A DNA stretch of 64,000 nt from Candidatus Aalborgicola danicus (GTDB lineage: Bacteria > Pseudomonadota > Gammaproteobacteria > Burkholderiales > Burkholderiaceae_C), in contig JADJBC010000016.1 of the NCBI GenBank assembly GCA_016703945.1, positions 89,379-153,378 on the forward strand. The letters are read 5' to 3'. Shown here one piece after another: positions 16,630-25,406 of this stretch. Positions within the stretch are counted from its first letter, which is position 1, and the number at the start of each line of letters is the position of its first letter. The translations under genes were made by a program, and so were the position numbers. The notes below the pieces were generated by a model. The model worked only from the letters and a program-made list of their open reading frames with translations. It did no database searches and was not told where the DNA came from.

Positions 16630-17418
16630 TCATTGACCGAACGCGGCGTGGCGCAGCGGTTGTAACAACACCACCAGGGCGCCGGCACCACCATGTGCAG
16701 GCTGGGCCTGCACAAAGGCTACCACCTCCGAGCGCTGGACCAGCCAGCGGTGTACCTTGTCTTTTAGCACCGGTGCCTTGCCGGGGGAACCCAGGCCTTT
16801 GCCGGTGACCACGCGCACGCAGCGAATGCCCTGCTTGTGGGCCTCGCGGATGAAAGCGCCCAGCGTCTCGCGCGCCTCATCGCTGCGCAGACCGTGCAGG
16901 TCGATCTGGCGCTGGATGCTCCACTTGCCGCGGCGCAGTTTGTAGGTCACGTCCGGCCCCACGCCATGGCGGCGAAAGCTCAGGCGCTCGTCGGTCTCCA
17001 GCAGGCTGGTGACGTCCATCTCATCACTGATGGATTCCGAATACGCCGCAGCCTCGTCCAGCAGGTGCTGCACGGGGGTGGGGGGCGGCGGTGTCGGTCT
17101 GAGGTTGGCGATGCGGGGTTCGGGCAGGCGCTGAACCTTGCCCACGGCCGTCTGGAACAGACTGCGGTGTTCACGAGCCCGTTTGGCCTCCAGCGCGTGC
17201 TGCGCTGCGGCCTGGGCTTCGCGCTCGGCTTGGGCTGCAATCTCTTTTTTGACCTGCTTGAGGTCTGCAATAAATTTTGCCTCCACGCTCCCCACTGCCC
17301 CGGAATCGGCGCGAGCCGATTTCGCAAGTGGTTCGCTGCCCCCCGAGGGGGCGCGTTTCACCTTGGGGCGGCCCGGCGGTGAAACCTTCGCCGACCAAGT
17401 GGGCTTGTGCGCCGTCAC
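16630..17418 (-). CDS. Smr-domain protein
   Basis: This encodes 262 residues. GTG 17418 overlaps the radC stop (GTGA). A charged, partly coiled-coil N-terminal half (KQVKKEIAAQAEREAQAAAQ) precedes the C-terminal Smr domain. The domain signatures are IDLHGLRSDEAR and VRVVTGKGLGSPG. Smr domains are nucleases related to the C-terminus of MutS2. The DLHGL and GKG motifs needed for activity are intact. Coupling to radC suggests co-expression. Confidence 0.82.
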   Translation of the reverse strand: MTAHKPTWSAKVSPPGRPKVKRAPSGGSEPLAKSARADSGAVGSVEAKFIADLKQVKKEIAAQAEREAQAAAQHALEAKRAREHRSLFQTAVGKVQRLPEPRIANLRPTPPPPTPVQHLLDEAAAYSESISDEMDVTSLLETDERLSFRRHGVGPDVTYKLRRGKWSIQRQIDLHGLRSDEARETLGAFIREAHKQGIRCVRVVTGKGLGSPGKAPVLKDKVHRWLVQRSEVVAFVQAQPAHGGAGALVVLLQPLRHAAFGQ

Positions 17419-18125
17419 AAGAGGCCTTTTTCGGCCATGGACAGGGCCTGGCCCGGCCCGACGATGATGTGGTCCAAGACGCGCACGTCCAGCAACGCCA
17501 GTGCCGATTTGAGCGTTTGTGTCAACGCCTCATCAGCGCGTGAAGGTTGCACAGTGCCACTGGGGTGGTTGTGTGCCAGCACCACGGCGCTGGCCTGGTG
17601 GTGCAGGGCACGCATCGCGACCTCGCGTGGGTAGACCGATGTTTGCGTCAACGTGCCACGAAACAGCTCCTCCATGGCCAACAGGCGGTTTTGCACGTCC
17701 AGAAACAGTACGGCAAAGACTTCGTGTTCCTTGGCCGCCAAATGCAGCTTCAGGTAATGCTTGATGGTGTCGGGGTCGGCAAATACCGTGCGCTCCTTGA
17801 GCTGCTGGGCCATGGCCCGGCGCGCCAGTTCCAGCACCGCCACCAGCTCGGCCTGCTTGGCCGGTCCCAGGCCCTTGACCCGCTTCAGGTCGTCCGCTGT
17901 GGCATGCAACAGGCCTGAAATACCGCCGAAGCCGCCGTCGGTATTGCCTAATGTGCTATCTTTTTTGAGGCGCAGCAGCTCATCCGCCATTTGCAGCACG
18001 CCCTTGCCCTTGATACCGGTGCGCAGCAGCAGCGCCAACAATTCGACATCACTCAGGGCTGCCGCGCCGCGTGCCAGCAGTTTTTCGCGCGGGCGGGCGT
18101 CAGGGGGCAGGTCTTTGATGGGCAT
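17415..18125 (-). CDS. radC: RadC family JAMM-domain protein
   Basis: This encodes 236 residues from ATG 18125 (MPIKDLPPDARPREKLL). The N-terminal helix-hairpin-helix-like region (LKRVKGLGPAKQAELVAVLE) precedes a JAMM metal site, HNHPSGTVQPSRAD. Despite the name, a role of RadC in DNA repair is doubtful. The gene is followed by smr with a 4-base overlap and is divergent from the FKBP gene at 18208. Confidence 0.88.
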   Translation of the reverse strand: MPIKDLPPDARPREKLLARGAAALSDVELLALLLRTGIKGKGVLQMADELLRLKKDSTLGNTDGGFGGISGLLHATADDLKRVKGLGPAKQAELVAVLELARRAMAQQLKERTVFADPDTIKHYLKLHLAAKEHEVFAVLFLDVQNRLLAMEELFRGTLTQTSVYPREVAMRALHHQASAVVLAHNHPSGTVQPSRADEALTQTLKSALALLDVRVLDHIIVGPGQALSMAEKGLL

Positions 18126-18207
18126 GGTCTGGATGGGGGACGCCCGGCAGCTGTGCAGGGGTTTGGCCGGGGTTTCTACAATGGAGCCCAGTTTACTAGG
18201 GACCTCT

Positions 18208-18663
18208 ATGACCGCAACGCCGACCTGTGTACAGCCAGGCTCCTTCCTCACCCTGCATTACCGCTTGAGCGGCCCGGCGGGGGATGTGATCAACACCTTC
18301 AATGGCTCGCCCGCCACGCTGACCCTGGGTACCGGTGAGTTGTCTCCAGCGGTGGAGGCTTGCCTGATCGGCATGGAAGAGGGCACACGCAGCAGCTTTG
18401 AGTTGCCGGCCGGGGCTGCTTTTGGCGAGCGCAATCCTGCCATGCAACAGTGGCTGGCGCACAAGGTGCTCACGCAAATGGGAGACCCCAACGAACAATA
18501 TGCCGTGGGGGATGTGGTTCAGTTCCCCACGCCCGACGACAAGGGCCAGTTTGCCGGTGTGGTTTTGCAGGTGCTGCCCGAACAGGGTGTGTTGTTCGAT
18601 TTCAACCACCCGCTGGCGGGCCAGCCGGTGACGTTTGAAGTCCAGGTGATTGGCATCTTATGA
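18208..18663 (+). CDS. slpA: SlpA-type FKBP peptidyl-prolyl isomerase
   Basis: This encodes 151 residues. LTLHYRLSGPAGDVINTF, LTLGTGELSPAVEACLIGM and the inserted IF domain with FGERNPAMQQWL are those of the short SlyD/SlpA FKBPs. No metal-binding histidine tail is present, which points to SlpA rather than SlyD. It is directly upstream of ispH, the usual neighbour of slpA (fkpB), which supports the call. Confidence 0.85.
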   Translation: MTATPTCVQPGSFLTLHYRLSGPAGDVINTFNGSPATLTLGTGELSPAVEACLIGMEEGTRSSFELPAGAAFGERNPAMQQWLAHKVLTQMGDPNEQYAVGDVVQFPTPDDKGQFAGVVLQVLPEQGVLFDFNHPLAGQPVTFEVQVIGIL

Positions 18664-18722
18664 ACTCAAGTCTCAGCAGCGCAGCTTTGGGCGCTATCAC
18701 CGAAGTGATGCAGGAGAACGCC

Positions 18723-19688
18723 ATGACAGATGTCGCAGTACCAGGACAGGGTTTGGACTCCATTTTGTTGGCCGAGCCGCGCGGCTTTTGCGCCGGTGTG
18801 GACCGGGCCATCGAAATTGTGGAACGCGCCTTGCAAAAATTTGGCCGCCCCATCTATGTACGCCATGAAATCGTGCACAACACCTATGTCGTGAATGACC
18901 TCAAGGCCAAGGGTGCTATCTTTATTGAAGCGCTCGACGACGTTCCGGTGGGGGCGACACTGGTTTTTTCTGCCCATGGCGTGAGCCGCGCCATCCAGTT
19001 GGAGGCGCAGGCCCGGGGCTTCCAGATCTTTGACGCCACCTGCCCTCTGGTCAGCAAAGTGCACGTGGAAGTGGCCAAACTGCACAAAGAAGGTTTCGAA
19101 TTCATCATGATTGGCCACAAAGGCCACCCCGAGGTGGAGGGCACCGTGGGCCAGGTCGACGATGGCAGCATCCACCTGGTGGAAGACGTGGCCGACGTGG
19201 CGCGCATCGCACCGAAGCAGACAGCAAAGCTGGCCCTGGTGACACAAACCACACTCAGCGTGGATGATGCCGCCGAGATTTCCGCCGCGGTGATTGCACG
19301 TTTCCCCCAAGTGCGGGCGCCCAAGCAACAGGACATTTGTTACGCCACGCAAAACCGCCAGGACGCCATCAAGATCCTGTCGCCACAGGTGGACATTGTG
19401 ATTGTGGTGGGCAGCCCGACCAGCTCCAACAGCAACCGTTTGGCCGAGTTGGCGCGCAAACTGGGTGTAACCAGCTACATGGTGGACAGCGCAGACGAGC
19501 TGAAAACCGAGTGGTTTGAGGGCAAAAGCCGGGTGGGTCTGACGGCGGGAGCGTCGGCACCGGAGATTCTGGTGCGCCAGGTGATTGACCGGCTGCGTGC
19601 TCTTGGCGCGGTGTCGGTACAAAAAATGGCGGGCATCGAGGAAACCATCAAGTTTCCACTGCCCAAGGGCCTGAAGCTCGACGCTTGA
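18723..19688 (+). CDS. ispH: 4-hydroxy-3-methylbut-2-enyl diphosphate reductase
   Basis: This encodes 321 residues. It is the last enzyme of the MEP pathway, converting HMBPP into IPP and DMAPP with a 4Fe-4S cluster. Cluster cysteines are in EPRGFCAGVDRA, DATCPLVSKVH and QDICYATQNR. Substrate residues include HEIVHN and GHKGHPEVEGT. I choose ATG 18723 because AGGAG ends 6 bases before it. ATG 18660, which overlaps the slpA stop, would add 21 residues and has no Shine-Dalgarno. Confidence 0.93.
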   Translation: MTDVAVPGQGLDSILLAEPRGFCAGVDRAIEIVERALQKFGRPIYVRHEIVHNTYVVNDLKAKGAIFIEALDDVPVGATLVFSAHGVSRAIQLEAQARGFQIFDATCPLVSKVHVEVAKLHKEGFEFIMIGHKGHPEVEGTVGQVDDGSIHLVEDVADVARIAPKQTAKLALVTQTTLSVDDAAEISAAVIARFPQVRAPKQQDICYATQNRQDAIKILSPQVDIVIVVGSPTSSNSNRLAELARKLGVTSYMVDSADELKTEWFEGKSRVGLTAGASAPEILVRQVIDRLRALGAVSVQKMAGIEETIKFPLPKGLKLDA

Positions 19689-19700
19689 TGCGACCGTCAA

Positions 19701-19756
19701 GTGCTATCGAAAAAATAGCTGCTTACGCAATAGAATCGAGGGCTAGAGCCGAATTT
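19701..19756 (-). repeat. Dispersed palindromic repeat, copy 3
   Basis: Read on the minus strand, GGCTCTAGCCCTCG, TTGCGTAAGCAGCTATTTTTTCGATAGC follow the same plan as the other copies, with the terminal GCTAT-N7-ATAGC hairpin. It lies just after ispH and could act as a transcript end or stabiliser. Confidence 0.65.
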
Positions 19757-19831
19757 GACTTACATATTGCGGGAAAGTCCGCGTTTCGCAACGCGAACGC
19801 GCTCTGTCCCCAACTAAGACTGAAACCTTGT

Positions 19832-19870
19832 GGGTCGGACCACTTTGCTTAGCAAATGTGCTCGGACCCC
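19832..19870 (+). other. Imperfect hairpin in the serS leader
   Basis: Inverted arms around TTTGC-TTA-GCAAA extend outward with CAC/GTG and GGGTC/GACCC pairs, ending about 20 bases before the serS start. There is no T-run and no T-box sequence. It may affect serS expression, but its role is unknown. Confidence 0.3.
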
Positions 19871-19890
19871 AACTGATTGGGAAAATCACC

Positions 19891-21207
19891 ATGTTAGACA
19901 TCACCCTGCTGCGCAAAGACCTGGCCTCGGTCATCACCCGCCTGCAAACCCGCAAGAACCCGCAAGCCTTCCTGAACGTGGACGCCTTTACGGCGCTGGA
20001 AGCCGAGCGCAAGACCATCCAGATGCGCACCGAAGAGCTGCAAAGCAAGCGCAACACGCTGTCCAAACAAATCGGCATGCTCAAGGCCAAGGGCACTCCC
20101 GCCGAGGTGGATGCCGTGATGGCAGAGGTAGCGGGCCTGAAGACCGAACTGGAAACCTCCGCCGCGCGGCTGGACGTGATCCAGGTCGACATGCAAACCC
20201 TGCTGCTGGCCGTGCCCAACCTGCCGCATGAGAGCGTGCCGTTGGGTGAGGACGAGCATGGCAATGTGGAGGTGCGCCGCTGGGGTACGCCGACCGCCAT
20301 GGCGTTTGAGATCAAAGACCACGTGGACGTCGGCACACCGCTGGGGCTGGACTTTGAGATGGGCGTCAAGCTGTCGGGTTCGCGCTTTACCGTGATGAAA
20401 GGGCCAGTGGCTAGATTGCACCGGGCGCTAAGTCAGTTCATGCTGGATGTGCAGACACAGGAGCACGGCTACACCGAGTGTTATGTGCCGTATGCGGTGA
20501 ATGGTGAATCGCTCAAGGGCACGGGCCAGTTGCCCAAGTTCGAAGGCGACCTGTTCGCCGCCAAGAAGGGCGGCCAGGAAGGCGAGGAACAGCCGGACCA
20601 CACTGCGCTGTACCTGATTCCCACCAGCGAGGTGCCCTTGACCAACTTTGTGCGCGACGAGATCGTGGCCGAGGCTGACCTGCCGATCAAACTGACCGCG
20701 CACACCCCGTGCTTCCGCTCCGAGGCCGGCAGCGCCGGGCGCGACACCCGTGGCCTGATCCGCCAGCACCAGTTCGACAAGGTGGAAATGGTGCAAATCG
20801 TGCACCCCGAGAAAAGCTACGAGGCACTGGAGGCCATGGTCACCCACGCCGAGGCCATTCTGCAGAAGCTGGGCCTGCCCTACCGCGTCATGAGCCTGTG
20901 CACTGGCGACATGGGCTTTGGCGCCAGCAAGACCTATGACCTGGAAGTGTGGCTGCCGGCGCAGAACACTTTCCGAGAGATCAGTTCGGTGTCCAATTGC
21001 GAGGCCTTCCAGTCGCGCCGCCTGCAGGCCCGCTTCAAGAACGCCCAGGGTAAAAACGAACTGGTGCACACCTTGAACGGCTCCGGCCTGGCCGTGGGCC
21101 GCACGCTGGTGGCCGTGTTGGAGAACTACCAGAACGCCGATGGCACGGTCACCGTGCCCGAAGCCCTGCGCCCGTATTTGGGCGGGTTGGTGGCCCTGCG
21201 ACCCTGA
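19891..21207 (+). CDS. serS: Seryl-tRNA synthetase
   Basis: This encodes 438 residues. The N-terminal coiled-coil arm (residues 30-100, ERKTIQMRTEELQSKRN and onward) grips the tRNA-Ser variable arm. The class II motifs are present: TSEVPLTN, FRSEAGSAGRDTRGLIRQHQF (motif 2), SNCEAFQSRR and LNGSGLAVGRTLVAVLEN (motif 3). It charges tRNA-Ser in the cytosol. A tRNA-Ser gene follows 35 bases downstream. The start is ATG 19891. Confidence 0.95.
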   Translation: MLDITLLRKDLASVITRLQTRKNPQAFLNVDAFTALEAERKTIQMRTEELQSKRNTLSKQIGMLKAKGTPAEVDAVMAEVAGLKTELETSAARLDVIQVDMQTLLLAVPNLPHESVPLGEDEHGNVEVRRWGTPTAMAFEIKDHVDVGTPLGLDFEMGVKLSGSRFTVMKGPVARLHRALSQFMLDVQTQEHGYTECYVPYAVNGESLKGTGQLPKFEGDLFAAKKGGQEGEEQPDHTALYLIPTSEVPLTNFVRDEIVAEADLPIKLTAHTPCFRSEAGSAGRDTRGLIRQHQFDKVEMVQIVHPEKSYEALEAMVTHAEAILQKLGLPYRVMSLCTGDMGFGASKTYDLEVWLPAQNTFREISSVSNCEAFQSRRLQARFKNAQGKNELVHTLNGSGLAVGRTLVAVLENYQNADGTVTVPEALRPYLGGLVALRP

Positions 21208-21242
21208 TAGAATCTCCGCTTCGTCCAATCGAAGCAGTTTCA

Positions 21243-21330
21243 GGAGCGGTGGCAGAGTGGTCGAATGTACTTGACTCGAAATCAAGCGTACCGCAAGGTA
21301 CCGTGGGTTCGAATCCCACCCGCTCCGCCA
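21243..21330 (+). tRNA. tRNA-Ser(CGA)
   Basis: This is 88 bases with CCA encoded. Acceptor arms GGAGCGG and CCGCTCC pair perfectly. The anticodon stem CTTGA/TCAAG encloses the loop CTCGAAA with anticodon CGA at 21277-21279. A long variable arm (GCGTACCGCAAGGTACC) and the T-loop GGTTCGAATCC are typical of serine tRNAs. Confidence 0.96.
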
Positions 21331-21341
21331 GTTGTCAAGAG

Positions 21342-21364
21342 CCCCGCCCCGTGCGGGGTTTTTT
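21342..21364 (+). terminator. Rho-independent terminator after tRNA-Ser
   Basis: A 6-bp GC stem (CCCCGC/GCGGGG, 5-base loop) is followed by six T residues, 11 bases after the tRNA. Confidence 0.8.
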
Positions 21365-21433
21365 GCTTTCGGCTCCTGACTTCTGAAATACGGCCCAGAG
21401 GCCATGGCAACGACCCCGCGGTAAGATTTGCGC

Positions 21434-23344
21434 ATGACTGAACAACCGACGCGCAGGACCCTGGGGACCACCCTGGCGTTGGTGGGTGCACCATTTCTGC
21501 TCATGGCCTTGCTGGCAACCTGCGTGACGCTGTGGGTGTCGTGGCAACTTGACGGTGGTGCCGCAGCTGTCAATGAGGCGGGACGCATGCGCATGCAAGC
21601 CTATCGCATGGCCTTGACGGTGGGTGGTTCCAACAGCGTCGCTGCCCAGGAGCAGCTAACACACATCCAAAAATTCAATGCAAGCCTTGCGCTTTTGCGC
21701 CATGGAGACGCCTCGCGTCCGCTGCAAGTGCCCTGGGATGGTCAAGTGCGCCAGCACTTTGCCCGAGTAGAAAGTGACTGGCAGCAGTTTCAGGCGCAGT
21801 GGCTGGGGCAAAAACCTATGGATCTCGCTCGCCTGGAACCATAAACCGTTGCGTTTGTGGCCCATATTGACGCCCTGGTGAGCAGCATTGAGGCGCACAT
21901 GTCAGCGTGGACCGCAGCCTTGCACGTGTTGCAAATCGGTGTGCTGCTGCTGGCCTTGTTGGCTGCTGGCATTCTGTTGTTTGCCGGGTATCGTTTTGTG
22001 CTGGAGCCAGTCAACCATTTGGAACTCGCGATCCGCAAGATTCAAGCCGGTGATTTTGCAGCCCGTGTTGAGCTGGTGGGTAGTGATGAATTTGGGACGC
22101 TAGCCAAAGGTTTCAACGGAATGGCGGAACATCTGCAGTCCCTGTATGGCAACCTGGAAAGCAAGGTTCGTGAAAAGACCACCGAACTTGAAGAAAAGCA
22201 CGAGCGGCTGGAGTCTCTGTATGAAGTAACCGCCCTGGTTTCCCGGGCCACTAGCCTGGAGGACTTGGCAAAAGACTTTTCGGATCGCATCAAGCTGATC
22301 GCGAAGGCCGACGGCGTGGCCTTGCGTTGGTCCGATCAGGCGCAGCAGCGCTACCTGATGCTGGCAAGCAGTGGTTTGCCGCAAGAGATGGTGGAAGACG
22401 AACACTGCCTGGCCGTTGGTGATTGTTTTTGTGGCGTGCCGGCACCCGACACCCGTCTTTCCGTCATCCCCATCGCCTCACTGCCCCAAAGTCCACGCAT
22501 GCATTGTGCGAAGGCTGGTTTCGCGACCATTGTGAACGTACCGATTCGCGTCCAGGAACGGCAAATGGGTGAGGTCAATCTGTTTTTCCGCTCCAAGACC
22601 GCACCGACTGCGGCCGAGCGGTCGTTGCTGGAGGCCCTCAACCGCCACTTCGCCAGCGCCATGGAAAACTTGCGGCTCAACGCGATGAAACGCGAAGCGG
22701 CGGTCTCCGGTGAGCGCCACCACCTGTCGCGGGAGTTGCACGACTCGATTGCCCAGTCCTTGGCATTTCTCAAAATTCAGGTTCAACTGATGCGTGACGC
22801 GCTGGCGTCCAAAGACGACCCGCGAATGCGCTCAGTGCTCGAAGAAATCGATCTGGGCGTGCGCGAGTGTTACGGCGATGTGCGCGAGTTGCTGGTGAAT
22901 TTTCGGACCCGTACCAACGACGAAGACATTGAACCAGCCTTGGCAACAACCCTGCGTAAATTCGAGCTTCAATCGGGTCTGTCGACCGACTTTGACATCA
23001 GCGGGCATGCCCTGCCATTGTCGGCAGATGTCCAAATACAGGTCTTGCACATTGTGCAGGAGGCGCTGTCCAACGTCAGAAAACACGCACAGGCTTCCCA
23101 GGTTTGGCTCAAGGTCCAGCAACAACCCCACTGGAGTTTTGAGGTGCGCGACAATGGCGTCGGATTTGCGACAGCCATGGGACAGTGTGATGACACCCAC
23201 GTCGGCCTGCACATCATGAATGAACGCGCGCAACGCATCGGCGCGGCCATGGAGATCACTTCTACCCCGGGGCAAGGCTGTAGCGTGCGACTCGTTTTAT
23301 CCAATCCAAGCTCCGTCATGCCGCAAGCACCCGTTCGTCTATGA
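21434..23344 (+). pseudogene. narX: NarX-type sensor histidine kinase interrupted by a TAA
   Basis: One continuous frame of 637 codons is broken only by a TAA at 21842-21844; the two halves would be 136 and 495 residues. The first half has a membrane helix and a NarX P-box-like segment (VNEAGRMRMQAYRMAL) for nitrate/nitrite sensing. The second has the second membrane helix, HAMP, a GAF-like domain with cysteines (EHCLAVGDCFCG), the HisKA_3 phospho-acceptor RELHDSIAQSLAFLK and the ATPase box (HIVQEALSNVRKHAQ, then DNGVGF). Its stop overlaps the response regulator start. The stop would separate periplasmic sensor and kinase, although GTG 21857 could restart translation. Confidence 0.8.
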
Positions 23345-24018
23345 CAAATTCTTCGACACAGGCCATTCGCATCCTCGTGGTCGATGACCATACCTTGTTC
23401 CGTCGCGGCTTGACCGCCTTGCTGGCACGTGACGCGCGCGTGCAGGTGGTCGGTGATGCCGCTGATGCCGGCCAGGCCCAGCGTCGCGCGCAGGAACTGC
23501 AACCCGACGTCATTTTGTTGGACAACCATTTGCCCGGCGTGCGGGGCGTTGACGCCCTTGCGGCGCTGATGGAAGCGGCACCACAGGCGCGCATCGTGAT
23601 GCTGACCGTCAGCGAGGATGAGACCGACCTCATGTCGGCATTGCGGGCTGGGGCCGCAGGTTACCTTTTGAAGACCGCCGAGGGTGAGGCGCTGGTGAGC
23701 GCTATCGAGCGCGTGATGCAAGGCGACAGTGTCATCGCACCGGAGATGACCAGCAAAATGGTGGCGAGTTACCTTGGCGGCCGAATCGCTACCGTCGAAT
23801 CACCGGCACCGCTGCCGTCCATCCTGTCGAGCCTGTCTGCGCGAGAGCGCGAGATTCTGCGCGGCATTGCACGGGGTGCCAGCAACAAGGAAATTGGTCG
23901 TGAACTTGGAATTGCCGAGACCACGGTCAAAGTCCATGTACAAAACGTGCTTCGGAAAATGCAGGTCAGCACACGGGTCCATGCAGCCGTGATCGCCACT
24001 GAAATCGGTCTGTTTTAG
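23341..24018 (+). CDS. narL: NarL/FixJ-family response regulator
   Basis: This encodes 225 residues. The receiver domain has acidic VVDDH and phospho-acceptor LLDNHLPG (Asp about 61; the usual MD is replaced by DN after it), T in MLTVSE and K in YLLKTAEG. The LuxR-type HTH is at the C-terminus (LSAREREILRGIARGASNKE, IAETTVKVHVQNVLRKM). ATG 23341 overlaps the kinase stop (ATGA), so it is the cognate partner of the NarX-like kinase. It probably reports nitrate to anaerobic genes outside this window. Confidence 0.87.
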   Translation: MTNSSTQAIRILVVDDHTLFRRGLTALLARDARVQVVGDAADAGQAQRRAQELQPDVILLDNHLPGVRGVDALAALMEAAPQARIVMLTVSEDETDLMSALRAGAAGYLLKTAEGEALVSAIERVMQGDSVIAPEMTSKMVASYLGGRIATVESPAPLPSILSSLSAREREILRGIARGASNKEIGRELGIAETTVKVHVQNVLRKMQVSTRVHAAVIATEIGLF

Positions 24019-24075
24019 GGCACTTCATCGGCATGCGGGTTTGATCTGGCGCAAACGATTTTCGAACAGTGATTG

Positions 24076-24196
24076 AACTAGTTCTTTGGAACTAGTTGCA
24101 CTGTGTTCTCGTAGTTCCAAAGAAGTCATTCGGTACTTCTTTGGAGGCTATCTCTCGATGATTTCGCAACCTAAAGTTAACGCAAGTCAACTTTAG
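24076..24196. promoter_or_regulatory. Cluster of three perfect inverted repeats upstream of the Crp/Fnr gene
   Basis: IR1 24076-24097 has arms AACTAGTTC/GAACTAGTT. IR2 24117-24144 has arms CCAAAGAAGT/ACTTCTTTGG with an 8-base loop. IR3 24171-24196 has arms CTAAAGTT/AACTTTAG. The core TTCTTTGGA occurs three times across IR1 and IR2 on both strands. A partial FNR-like sequence TTGAT-CTGGCGCAAA lies further up at 24042. Such a cluster suggests operator sites for the regulator at 24213 or a structured leader. Confidence 0.55.
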
Positions 24197-24212
24197 TCAC
24201 GAAATTAGAAAA

Positions 24213-24911
24213 ATGCACGCCGATCGCTTTGATATGCCCCGACACCTGAGAGCACTCCCGATGTTCAGTGAGTTGTCGGATCCCGAACGTGAAAATATTG
24301 CACGGGGTTGCAGGCTGCGGCGCTTCTCGCGCGGGAGCATGGTATTCCGCGCGGGGGAGCAATGTGAATCGTTTCACTTTGTGGTCTCTGGCCAGGTCAA
24401 GCTTTTTGTTGCATCGGCCAACGGCGTGGAAAAAGTCATAGAACTGATTGGGCCAGGACACAGTTTTGCCGAGGCCATGATGTTCTTGCCCAAGCCGTAT
24501 ATGCTGAACGCACAAACGCTGACCGATACCCTCATCATGACCGTCAGCAAACAGGCCGTGTTCAGTGAAATAGAACGCGACCCGCGTTTTTCCATGCACA
24601 TGCTGTCGGGCATTTCGCATTGGCTGCACCGCCTGTTGCTGGATGTGGAAGGGTACACCTTGCACAGCGGCATGCAACGCCTGATTGGCTACCTGTTGCG
24701 GGACGTGGAACTCGAACACGAAGGCGACTTTGGCATTGTCACCGTGTCTTTTCCGGTCAGCAAAGCGACCATTGCATCGCGCCTTTCGTTGACACCCGAG
24801 TACTTCTCCCGCGTGCTCCACCAATTGGAATCAGAGGGCTTGATCGAGATCGACCGGCGTGAGATTCGCATTCTCGATGTCAGGCGTCTTGCCAGTTACG
24901 GGTCGCATTGA
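24213..24911 (+). CDS. Crp/Fnr-family regulator (Dnr-like)
   Basis: This encodes 232 residues. An N-terminal cyclic-nucleotide-binding-type beta-roll (FRAGEQCESFHFVVSGQVKLF) is followed by a dimer helix and a winged helix with recognition region LSLTPEYFSRVLHQLESEGL. There is no N-terminal four-cysteine cluster, so it is not an oxygen-sensing Fnr. It resembles Dnr/NnrR-type nitric-oxide or redox regulators. It lies beside narXL, consistent with denitrification control. Confidence 0.82.
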   Translation: MHADRFDMPRHLRALPMFSELSDPERENIARGCRLRRFSRGSMVFRAGEQCESFHFVVSGQVKLFVASANGVEKVIELIGPGHSFAEAMMFLPKPYMLNAQTLTDTLIMTVSKQAVFSEIERDPRFSMHMLSGISHWLHRLLLDVEGYTLHSGMQRLIGYLLRDVELEHEGDFGIVTVSFPVSKATIASRLSLTPEYFSRVLHQLESEGLIEIDRREIRILDVRRLASYGSH

Positions 24912-24923
24912 CCTCCCAGCGGT

Positions 24924-25334
24924 TCATCGCTCGATACTCAGCAACTCCACCTCAAATGTCAGTGTGGCGTTCGGTGGCACAAGGCCCCCGGCGCCCCGTT
25001 CACCGTAGGCGGTCGCAGGGGGGCAGGTTAGTCTGGCTTTGCCGCCCACTTGGATATGCTGCATTGCCTGTGTCCAGCATCTTATGACCTTGCTCAGTGG
25101 AAAAACTGCGGGCTCGTTGCGCGCATAGGAACTGTCAAATTCCTGTCCATCGGCCAGTGTGCCCCGGTAGTGCACCTTCACCCGGTCTGCCGCGGTGGGT
25201 TTGGCGCCCGTACCCGGTGTGGTGTGGGTGATCTTGACGCCAGATGCCAGGGTTTCGGTCTCGGTCGCAAGGGCTGGTGCAGTCCAGGCGGTCAGTGCCA
25301 GCCCACAGACGATGACGGACAAGTGTTTGTGCAT
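24924..25334 (-). CDS. Periplasmic FKBP-type peptidyl-prolyl isomerase
   Basis: This encodes 136 residues. The signal peptide (MHKHLSVIVCGLALTAWTAPALA) is followed by one FKBP domain: VKVHYRGTLADGQEFDSS, FPLSKVIRCWTQAMQHIQVG and the C-terminal PPNATLTFEVELLSI. The isomerase catalyses proline cis-trans isomerisation in the periplasm. ATG 25334 is preferred; the TTG at 25346 adds four residues only. Confidence 0.87.
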   Translation of the reverse strand: MHKHLSVIVCGLALTAWTAPALATETETLASGVKITHTTPGTGAKPTAADRVKVHYRGTLADGQEFDSSYARNEPAVFPLSKVIRCWTQAMQHIQVGGKARLTCPPATAYGERGAGGLVPPNATLTFEVELLSIER

Positions 25335-25406
25335 GTTGGATTCCAATACAGGTTCAGCAAAATTGCGCTTGGATACTCGATGCGCAAAAGAAAGCGCTGG
25401 GCGCCA

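Noticed and set aside
18666..19700. Long minus-strand open frame of 344 codons opposite ispH
   Set aside because: It is a codon-bias shadow: the plus strand encodes IspH with all cluster cysteines, and the antisense product has no family features.
20428..21594. Minus-strand open frame of 388 codons opposite serS and across the tRNA gene
   Set aside because: It overlaps serS and tRNA-Ser, both certain; the product is low-complexity His/Gln-rich shadow sequence.
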